Source: Betaproteobacteria bacterium (lineage in GTDB: Bacteria > Pseudomonadota > Gammaproteobacteria > Burkholderiales > Thiobacillaceae). From it: a stretch of DNA of 12,456 bases. Within the stretch, counting starts at the first letter, position 1. Every line of letters begins with the position of its first letter. Below are positions 7,149 through 12,456 of this stretch, one piece after another. The stretch spans positions 1-12,456 of the forward strand of contig JAIFLB010000029.1 in the NCBI GenBank assembly GCA_020049245.1, read 5' to 3'. The position numbers and the translations under genes were made by a program. The notes beneath the pieces were generated by a model that did no database searches, had not been told where the DNA came from, and worked only from the letters and a program-made list of their open reading frames with translations.

Positions 7149-7164
7149 TATATCGAAAGATATA
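7149..7164. promoter_or_regulatory. Perfect palindrome in the cyclase leader or promoter
   Basis: TATATC (7149-7154), GAAA, GATATA (7159-7164): six-base perfect arms. It lies 18 bp upstream of the cyclase start codon and covers the expected transcription start of the sigma-28-like promoter. It could be an operator or an RNA hairpin. GATATA read on the minus strand (TATATC) also makes a sigma-70 -10 with TTGCAT (7188-7183) at an 18-nt spacing. Confidence 0.35.
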
Positions 7165-7167
7165 CCC

Positions 7168-7194
7168 GTATCGACCCCATGGATGCAAACTTGA
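7168..7194 (-). promoter_or_regulatory. Sigma-28-like promoter candidate for the diguanylate cyclase gene
   Basis: Read on the minus strand: TCAAGTTT (7194-7187), 11 nt, GTCGATAC (7175-7168). Against TAAAGTTT-N11-GCCGATAA the -35 matches 7 of 8 and the -10 matches 6 of 8, with exact spacing. The start site would lie near 7160, about 30 nt before the start codon. It is weaker than the element at 3630-3656, because one mismatch falls in the GCCG core. Confidence 0.42.
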
Positions 7195-7230
7195 GGCGGA
7201 TAAGCTTGGATTATTTCTGCGTGGGCGGAG

Positions 7231-7253
7231 GTTTCTTCGCCGCCAAGCGGCGG
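7231..7253. repeat. 23-bp hairpin-forming direct repeat, copy 1
   Basis: Begins GTTTCTTCGC and ends AAGCGGCGG; identical over 23 bp to 7346-7368. It holds CGCCGC (7238-7243), CAA, GCGGCG (7247-7252), a 6-bp stem with a 3-nt loop. Non-coding, between ptsI and the cyclase gene. Confidence 0.8.
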
Positions 7254-7256
7254 AAA

Positions 7257-7280
7257 TTCAACCTTGGCGCCGTGGTTGAA
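7257..7280. repeat. Hairpin between the repeats
   Basis: TTCAACC (7257-7263) and GGTTGAA (7274-7280) form a perfect 7-bp stem around a 10-nt loop that contains the palindrome GGCGCC. It is one of four stem-loops packed into about 140 bp. Confidence 0.6.
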
Positions 7281-7289
7281 GTCTTTGTA

Positions 7290-7341
7290 GGTGCGAATTT
7301 ATTCGCACGGCCAAACGCTTGCAGGCGAATAAATTCGCACC
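7290..7341. repeat. REP/REPIN-like inverted pair of palindromes
   Basis: A 17-nt left arm (7290-7306, begins GGTGCGAATT) and its exact inverse (7325-7341, ends AATTCGCACC) are separated by 18 nt. Each arm is itself palindromic: GTGCGAAT-TT-ATTCGCAC on the left (7291-7308) and GCGAAT-AA-ATTCGC on the right. An inverted pair of short extragenic palindromes is the layout of REPINs, which are spread by RAYT-type transposases. No transposase is in the window. Confidence 0.75.
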
Positions 7342-7345
7342 AAAC

Positions 7346-7368
7346 GTTTCTTCGCCGCCAAGCGGCGG
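7346..7368. repeat. 23-bp hairpin-forming direct repeat, copy 2
   Basis: Identical to 7231-7253, 115 bp away in the same orientation. The 6-bp stem (7353-7358 with 7362-7367) lies just downstream of the ptsI stop codon and could protect or end the pts transcript, but no T-run follows on the minus strand. Confidence 0.8.
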
Positions 7369-7372
7369 CAAT

Positions 7373-9109
7373 TTATTCGGTATTCGAGTTGTTCAGGCGT
7401 TCCAGCATTTCCTGAATTCGCTCGGGTCGCCCGGCGCGCAGCAGTTTTCTGACCTGTGGCGCAAGCTCGCCAACATGACTGCGCATGACTTGCTGCTTGA
7501 CCGACAGGATATGCGCTGGATGCATCGAAAAGGTCGTCAGCCCCATGCCCAGCAATAATCGGGTGAGGCGGGGGTCGCCGGCCATTTCGCCGCATATCGA
7601 AACCGGTTTGCCCATTTTCTGGCCCACTCTCAGGGTATGGTCGATCAGCCCGAGAACGGCTGGGTGGAGCGGGTCGTAGAGATGCGCTACGGCATCGTCG
7701 GTGCGGTCGATGGCGAGGGTGTATTGGATCAGGTCGTTGGTGCCGATGGAGAGGAAGTCGAGCTTGCGCGCAAACCATTCGGCGGCGAGCGCGGCGGCGG
7801 GGACTTCGATCATGCCGCCGATTTCGATCTCCGCGTCGAACGGGATGTTTTCGATGCGCAAGCTGCCGCGCGCGGTGGCGATCAAAGTCAGCGCCTGGTC
7901 GAGTTCGCTCAAGCTGGCCAGCATCGGCAGCAGGATTTTGATCTTGCCGTAATGGCTGGCGCGGTAGAGCGCGCGAATCTGGGTGATGAAGATCTGCGGT
8001 TCTGCCAGGCAAAGGCGAATCGCGCGCAAGCCGAGGGCGGGGTTGACGCTGGTGTCGGCCATCCAGCGCACCGATTTGTCGGCGCCGACATCCAGCGTGC
8101 GGATGATGACCGGGCGTCCGCGCATGCCTTCGGCGACGGCGCGATAGGCTTCGAACTGCTCTTCTTCGCCAGGCAGGTCGTCGCGGTTCAAAAACAGGAA
8201 TTCACTTCGGAACAGGCCGATGCCGTCGACGTTTTCGCCCAGCGCCTGGGGTACATCCGATGGCAGATCGATGTTTCCTTGCAACGATATATGCGCCCCG
8301 TCGAGGGTGATCGATGGACTGGTCTTCAGGCGGCGCAGCTTTTTCTGTTCGAGCAACCACTGGTTCTGACGCAGCCGGTATTCATCCAGAATGGCGTTGT
8401 CCGGGGCGACGATGACGATGCCGGCAACCCCGTCGACGATCAGCCAGTCGTTTTCGCGGATCAGCGAGCGCGCGTTATGCAGCGCCATGACCGAGGGTAG
8501 ATTCAGGCTGCGCGCGAGAATTGCGGTGTGTGAGGTGGCGCCGCCCAGGTCGGTAATGAAGCCGGCAAAGGTGTGCCGCTTGAACAGCACCATGTCGCTC
8601 GGCGAGAGGTCGTGCGCGATAAGGATGCTTTCGCCTTCGGCGACGCTCTTCAGCGGCGCATGTCCGGGATGGCCCATCAGCGATTTGAGCACTTTGTCGG
8701 CGACCTGGCGGACGTCGTGGCGGCGCTCGCGCAGGTACTCGTCTTCGATCGATTCGAATTGCGCGATCAGCGCTTCGGTCTGTTGCGCCAGCGCCCATTC
8801 GGCGTTGCAGGCTTCTTCGCGGATGCGTTTTTTGGGCGCTTGCGAGAGCATGGAATCGGACAGGATCAGGGCATGAACTTCGATGAACGCCGATAACTCG
8901 GTCGGCGCGCCGCCCGGAATATGCGTCTGCAGGGCGAGCAGTTCGGCATGTACGCTTTCGACGGCGGCGGTGAAACGCGCAATCTCGGATTCGATATGTT
9001 CAGGTCGTAAAACGTAGTGCGGCGCTTCCAGTCGCGCATGCGAATAAAGCTGCGCCCGGCCGATGGCATAGCCGCCGGAAACACCGATGCCATGCAGCGC
9101 CAAGGTCAT
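7373..9109 (-). CDS. ptsI: PTS enzyme I (phosphoenolpyruvate-protein phosphotransferase)
   Basis: A 578-residue protein of full family length. It transfers phosphate from PEP to its own histidine and then to HPr. The N-terminal HPr-binding and mobile-histidine part holds the active-site His194 in GGATSHTAILARS. The C-terminal PEP-binding barrel shows GLFRSEFLF (299-307), Arg337 in IIRTLD, GGMIEVPAA (431-439), GTNDLIQY (456-463) and Cys506 in ICGEMAGDP, so every catalytic feature is present. Start ATG 9109 overlaps the ptsH stop as ATGA and has GGAGAAGG just upstream, giving tight translational coupling. It is the last gene of the EIIA-ptsH-ptsI operon; its stop is followed at once by a hairpin repeat. 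No EIIB or EIIC lies beside it, so the phosphorelay probably serves regulation rather than sugar uptake at this locus (inference). Confidence 0.97.
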   Translation of the reverse strand: MTLALHGIGVSGGYAIGRAQLYSHARLEAPHYVLRPEHIESEIARFTAAVESVHAELLALQTHIPGGAPTELSAFIEVHALILSDSMLSQAPKKRIREEACNAEWALAQQTEALIAQFESIEDEYLRERRHDVRQVADKVLKSLMGHPGHAPLKSVAEGESILIAHDLSPSDMVLFKRHTFAGFITDLGGATSHTAILARSLNLPSVMALHNARSLIRENDWLIVDGVAGIVIVAPDNAILDEYRLRQNQWLLEQKKLRRLKTSPSITLDGAHISLQGNIDLPSDVPQALGENVDGIGLFRSEFLFLNRDDLPGEEEQFEAYRAVAEGMRGRPVIIRTLDVGADKSVRWMADTSVNPALGLRAIRLCLAEPQIFITQIRALYRASHYGKIKILLPMLASLSELDQALTLIATARGSLRIENIPFDAEIEIGGMIEVPAAALAAEWFARKLDFLSIGTNDLIQYTLAIDRTDDAVAHLYDPLHPAVLGLIDHTLRVGQKMGKPVSICGEMAGDPRLTRLLLGMGLTTFSMHPAHILSVKQQVMRSHVGELAPQVRKLLRAGRPERIQEMLERLNNSNTE

Positions 9110-9375
9110 TCGCCTTCTCCGAATTTGTCTTCGATCAGGGCGATCAGGGCGTTCATCGCCGCTGCTTCGTCGACGCCGATGGTTTCGATTTTGATCTGTG
9201 TGCCGCGCGCCGCCGCCAGCATCATCACGCCCATGATGCTTTTGCCGTTGATGCGACGGTTGTTGCGGGAAAGCCAGACCTCGGCTTCGAAGCGTGTCGC
9301 GGTTTGCGTCAGCTTGGCCGAGGCGCGCGCGTGCAACCCGAGTTTGTTGGTGATTTTGATTTCGTGTTCAAGCAT
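9106..9375 (-). CDS. ptsH: Phosphocarrier protein HPr
   Basis: An 89-residue HPr of usual length. The phospho-acceptor His15 lies in KLGLHARASA, and Ser46 lies in NGKSIMGVM at the site used by HPr kinase/phosphorylase in bacteria that have HprK. It receives phosphate from enzyme I and passes it to EIIA, the product of the preceding gene. The ATG overlaps the end of the EIIA gene by 8 nt (ATGCTTGA) with no clear Shine-Dalgarno, so translation is probably coupled; its own stop overlaps the ptsI start by 4 nt. A conserved Ser46 suggests that HprK control is possible, but hprK is not in the window. Confidence 0.97.
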   Translation of the reverse strand: MLEHEIKITNKLGLHARASAKLTQTATRFEAEVWLSRNNRRINGKSIMGVMMLAAARGTQIKIETIGVDEAAAMNALIALIEDKFGEGE

Positions 9376-9775
9376 AGCTGCAAGAGGTTTCGGAATGGAT
9401 GTTGAAAATGCCGGCCTGGCCGCCGGAAACCGCTTTCGCGATCAGCGTTTGCATGCCTTGATTACGATAGGTCAGCGCTTTCAGCAACATCGGTAAGTTG
9501 ACGCCGCCAACCGCTTCAATGTGCTCGGCGGCGATGACTTTGCAGACGGTATTGCACGGCGTTGCACCATAAACATCGGTCAGAATCAGCACGCCTTCGC
9601 CTTGATCGAGTTCGGCCAGTTTTTTGTGCGCGCTCTCCAGCATGTCGGCGGGGCCGTCGCAGGCCGAGAGGTCAAGGTTTTCGAGCAGTTGCGGGCGTTC
9701 GCCCAGCACGTGCGTCGCACACTGGATAAGGCTGTCGCCGAGATTGCCGTGAGCGACGATGAGGAGGGCGATCAT
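9368..9775 (-). CDS. PTS EIIA component, mannose family (single domain)
   Basis: A 135-residue protein holding only the EIIA domain of the mannose family. The phosphorylatable His9 lies in MIALLIVAHGNLGDSL; further family features are LILTDVYGATPCNT and GVNLPMLLKAL. In E. coli ManX the same domain is fused to EIIB; here it stands alone, as in many Proteobacteria where the cluster has lost its permease. Phosphate would flow PEP, enzyme I, HPr, this protein. In other bacteria such stand-alone proteins serve in regulation; the target here is unknown. ATG 9775 was chosen because the family begins at MIALLIVAHG. An upstream in-frame ATG at 9937 would add 54 basic, low-complexity residues that do not resemble the family. 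First gene of the operon. Confidence 0.93.
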   Translation of the reverse strand: MIALLIVAHGNLGDSLIQCATHVLGERPQLLENLDLSACDGPADMLESAHKKLAELDQGEGVLILTDVYGATPCNTVCKVIAAEHIEAVGGVNLPMLLKALTYRNQGMQTLIAKAVSGGQAGIFNIHSETSCSYA

Positions 9776-9926
9776 GGTTGCGTTTTCAAGGGTGAATTCT
9801 GAAAGGGGGGATTTTTGCGGCTGGCGGATATTACGCCGCTGAATTTCAATGCGAGGCGACACATCCGTTGAAATCATGTTGTTGCTTTGCCGCAATCGCA
9901 TATCCCTTTGATCGAAAAGGTTGAAT

Positions 9927-9956
9927 TTGTTTCGCATCGATGGCGAAAGGTAGAAT
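9927..9956 (+). promoter_or_regulatory. Candidate promoter of the DUF3683 oxidoreductase gene with a palindrome in its spacer
   Basis: TTGTTT (9927-9932), 18 nt, TAGAAT (9951-9956). The start site would lie near 9963, about 23 nt before ATG 9986. Overlapping the spacer is TTTCGC-ATCGATG-GCGAAA (9930-9948), perfect 6-bp arms around a near-palindromic centre, a fitting place for a repressor operator. No clear promoter was found for the divergent pts operon in the same 210-bp gap. Confidence 0.42.
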
Positions 9957-9985
9957 CCAGCAGCCCCTCCGTTACAGAGTTTTCC

Positions 9986-12456
9986 ATGTCAGTTCCCCTC
10001 GCTGCTCAAGTTGTCAGTTCGTCAGCCGTCCCGCTTCTGCGTATTCGCGAAATTCCTTATAACTACACCTCGTTTTCCGACCGCGAGATCATCATCCGCC
10101 TGCTCGGTGCCGAGGGTTGGCGGTTGGTGGAGGAGTTGCGCGGCGAGCGCAAGACCGGTCGTTCGGCGCGCATGCTGTTCGAGGTGCTGGGCGATATTTG
10201 GGTGGTAACGCGCAATCCTTATCTGGAAGATGATCTGCTCGCCAACCCGGATCGACGCGGTTTGTTGATTCAGGCGTTGCGCCATCGGCTGAACGAAATC
10301 GATAAGCGGCGGCAGGGCAACGAGCGCGTCGGCAAGCTGCTGGTGTTGTCGAATGGCGCGGTGGATGCGTTTGAGGCCGGCTTTGCCGAGACTGAACGCC
10401 TGCGTCGCGATATTTTGCACAAACTGCTGCCGCACACCCGCCGCGACAACATCGCCTTTGATGGCATGGCGCGCGTCACGCACGTTACCGATGCCACCGA
10501 CTGGCGGGTTGAATATCCGTTTGTGGTGCTGCATCCGGATACCGAGCAGGAAATTCCGGCCTTGGTCGCCGGTTGCATCGCGCTTGGCCTGACCGTGATT
10601 CCGCGCGGCGGCGGCACCGGCTACACCGGCGGCGGGCTGCCGCTGACGCGGATGTCGGCGGTGATCAACACCGAAAAGCTGGATCATCTGTCGGCGATTG
10701 AATCGCGCGTGTTGCCTGGTCACAGCCAGGCGACGCCGGTGATCGTTTGCGGCGCCGGGGTGGTAACGCGGCGGGTGATGGAGATGGCGGAGGTCAACGG
10801 TCTCGCCTTCGCGGTGGACCCGACCAGCGCCGATGCGTCGTGTATCGGCGGCAATGTGTCGATGAACGCCGGTGGCAAGAAAGCCGTGCTGTGGGGCACC
10901 GCGCTCGACAATCTGGTGTCGTGGAAGATGGTGACGCCGGATGCCGATTGGCTGGAAGTCACCCGGCTCGACCATAACCTGTCGAAGATTCATGACGTTG
11001 CAATGGCGCGCTTCGAGTTGCGTCGTTTTCATGCCGATGGCAAGCCGAAGGGCGAGCCGGAGATCATGCAGATTCCCGGCCATGCCTTCCGCAAAAAAGG
11101 GCTCGGCAAGGACGTTACCGACAAATTCCTTTCCGGCTTGCCCGGCATTCAGAAAGAAGGCTGTGATGGCCTGATCACTCAGGCGACATTTGTGCTGCAT
11201 CGGATGCCGCCGCATATTCGCACCGTCTGCATGGAATTCTTCGGCCCGGTCGGCGATGCGGTGCCGGCCATCGTCGAAGTCAAGAATCATATGGACACCT
11301 GCCCTGACGGCGTCGTCATGGCCGGCCTGGAACACATGGATTCGCGCTACATCAAGGCGGTCGGCTATGCCACCAAGTCGGAAAGGACCGGGTTGGCCAA
11401 CACTCGCCCGAACATGGTGCTGCTGGCTGACATCGCCGGTGACGATGCCGCTGCGGCAGATGCCGCCGCAGCGCACATCGTCGAGTTGGCGCGGTCGCGC
11501 GACGGCGAGGGGTTTATCGCGGTCAGCGCCGAGGCGCGGAAGAAATTCTGGCTGGATCGCTCGCGCACCGCCGCCATCGCCAAGCATACCAATGCCTTCA
11601 AGGTGAACGAGGACGTGGTGATTCCGCTGCCGCGCCTGGGCGATTATTCCGATGGCGTGGAACGTATCAATATCGAGTTGTCGATCAGCAACAAGTTGGC
11701 TTTGCTGCAGGCGCTGGAGCAGTTTTTCCAGGGTGAACTGCCGTTGTTCGAGGATGAAGATGGCGTTGCCGATCCGGTGCTGACCGCTGCCCGGCGCGCG
11801 CGCGCGCTGGAGTTGTTGAGCCAGGTGCGGGCGCGTTGGGCCGGCCTGCTCGACAGCCTGGATGATGACGCTGTTTTCCGCGCTGTGCAGACCAAGCAAC
11901 AACGGGTGTCGTGGAAGCGCGAAGTGCGCGCCGAACTGCGACAGATTTTCACTGGCCGAGAATACGAGCCGGTGCTGGCGGAGTGCGAGGCGATTCACCA
12001 GCGCGTGCTGAAGGGCAGGGTGTTCGTGGCGATGCACATGCATGCCGGCGATGGCAATGTGCACACCAATATTCCGGTCAATTCCGACAACTACGCCATG
12101 TTGCAAGCCGCCAATCAAGCGGTGGCGCGGATCATGCAATTGGCGCAAGACCTCGGCGGCGTCATTTCCGGCGAACACGGCATCGGCATCACCAAGCTGG
12201 AATTCATGTCCGATCTGGCGTTGTCGGAATTTGCCGCTTACAAGAACAAAGTCGATCCGAACGGCCATTTCAATAAAGGCAAGCTGCTCGCCGGCGCTGA
12301 TATGGCGAATGCCTACACGCCGTCTTTCGGCCTGCTGGAACTGGAATCGCTGATCATGGAGCAGTCCGAAATCGGCGCCATCGCCGATTCGATCAAGGAT
12401 TGTTTGCGTTGCGGCAAGTGCAAGCCGGTGTGCACGACGCATGTGCCGCGCGCCAA
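9986..12456 (+). CDS. DUF3683-type FAD-linked oxidase / Fe-S oxidoreductase, 3' end missing
   Basis: 823 codons are visible and the frame is open at the right edge. N-terminal DUF3683-like region, about 18-130, with REIPYNYTSFSDREIIIRLLG at 20-40. FAD-binding domain of the PCMH/GlcD type, about 170-400: PRGGGTGYTGGG (206-217) and GGNVSMNAGG (288-297). C-terminal FAD-oxidase domain: HMHAGDGNVH (684-693) and SGEHGIGITK (728-737), typical of 2-hydroxyacid dehydrogenases such as GlcD and D-lactate dehydrogenase. A 4Fe-4S ferredoxin-type motif CLRCGKCKPVC starts at Cys806 (Cys806, 809, 812, 816) at the cut end. Full-length relatives are around 1200-1300 residues and continue with more Fe-S/cysteine-rich parts. 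The likely role is oxidation of a 2-hydroxyacid with electron transfer to Fe-S clusters; the substrate is unknown. ATG 9986 fits the family start, with only a weak purine-rich site upstream. Divergent from the pts operon. Confidence 0.92.
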   Translation, partial: MSVPLAAQVVSSSAVPLLRIREIPYNYTSFSDREIIIRLLGAEGWRLVEELRGERKTGRSARMLFEVLGDIWVVTRNPYLEDDLLANPDRRGLLIQALRHRLNEIDKRRQGNERVGKLLVLSNGAVDAFEAGFAETERLRRDILHKLLPHTRRDNIAFDGMARVTHVTDATDWRVEYPFVVLHPDTEQEIPALVAGCIALGLTVIPRGGGTGYTGGGLPLTRMSAVINTEKLDHLSAIESRVLPGHSQATPVIVCGAGVVTRRVMEMAEVNGLAFAVDPTSADASCIGGNVSMNAGGKKAVLWGTALDNLVSWKMVTPDADWLEVTRLDHNLSKIHDVAMARFELRRFHADGKPKGEPEIMQIPGHAFRKKGLGKDVTDKFLSGLPGIQKEGCDGLITQATFVLHRMPPHIRTVCMEFFGPVGDAVPAIVEVKNHMDTCPDGVVMAGLEHMDSRYIKAVGYATKSERTGLANTRPNMVLLADIAGDDAAAADAAAAHIVELARSRDGEGFIAVSAEARKKFWLDRSRTAAIAKHTNAFKVNEDVVIPLPRLGDYSDGVERINIELSISNKLALLQALEQFFQGELPLFEDEDGVADPVLTAARRARALELLSQVRARWAGLLDSLDDDAVFRAVQTKQQRVSWKREVRAELRQIFTGREYEPVLAECEAIHQRVLKGRVFVAMHMHAGDGNVHTNIPVNSDNYAMLQAANQAVARIMQLAQDLGGVISGEHGIGITKLEFMSDLALSEFAAYKNKVDPNGHFNKGKLLAGADMANAYTPSFGLLELESLIMEQSEIGAIADSIKDCLRCGKCKPVCTTHVPRA

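Noticed and set aside
7290..7341. CRISPR array
   Set aside because: There are only two palindromic arms in inverted orientation and no regularly spaced direct repeats with unique spacers.
7349..7375. Intrinsic terminator of the pts operon
   Set aside because: The hairpin next to the ptsI stop is strong, but the minus-strand sequence after it is AAGAAAC, without a T-run.
7637..8500. A 287-codon plus-strand open frame
   Set aside because: It is antisense to ptsI, where the His194 region and PEP-binding motifs are certain; its low-complexity sequence looks like no known family.
9776..9937. N-terminal extension of the EIIA gene to ATG 9937
   Set aside because: The 54 extra residues do not resemble the family, and the conserved start is MIALLIVAHG at 9775. 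The stretch is better read as leader and promoter DNA.
10022..12442. An 806-codon open frame on the minus strand
   Set aside because: It is antisense to the DUF3683 FAD-linked oxidase, whose plus-strand translation shows clear family motifs from start to window edge. The antisense product is rich in His, Arg and Gln with no recognisable domain, as expected from GC-biased third positions read backwards.

Overview
The window looks like chromosomal DNA of a betaproteobacterium. The strongest pointers are a very long FAD/Fe-S oxidoreductase with a DUF3683-type N-terminus, a family I know mainly from Betaproteobacteria, and a short PTS operon of EIIA(Man), HPr and enzyme I with no sugar permease, also common there. 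Base composition is moderately GC-rich and even, and no transposase, integrase, tRNA or rRNA was seen. Genus cannot be told from the sequence; Nitrosomonadales/Gallionellaceae-like organisms are a guess.

Left part (1-3486), signalling. A minus-strand gene for a PAS-domain sensor is cut by the left edge. Divergent from it, after about 220 bp, lies a 1006-residue CheB-CheR-PAS fusion with a striking 21-bp/7-residue repeat encoding a signalling coiled coil.

Middle (3487-7130), partner switching and c-di-GMP. A good sigma-28 (FliA) promoter candidate (TAAAGAGA-N11-GCCGATAA) precedes a two-gene operon: a STAS anti-sigma-factor antagonist, and a response regulator with PP2C phosphatase and HATPase kinase domains. 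A convergent gene encodes a receiver-receiver-GGDEF diguanylate cyclase, and it too has a sigma-28-like sequence at the correct spacing. The gene set recalls the Pseudomonas aeruginosa HsbA/HsbR/HsbD module, which links FlgM/FliA to c-di-GMP. The proposal is that this is a flagellar-regulon switch; that rests on gene content and promoter motifs only.

Spacer 7131-7372 holds a dense group of palindromes: a REP/REPIN-like inverted pair flanked by two copies of a 23-bp hairpin-forming repeat, plus another hairpin.

Right part (7373-9775, minus strand) is the overlapping operon EIIA(Man)-ptsH-ptsI, probably a regulatory PTS. Divergent from it, a 5'-complete but 3'-truncated DUF3683 FAD-linked oxidase/Fe-S protein runs off the right edge (9986-12456). 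Its antisense strand carries a long but spurious open frame.
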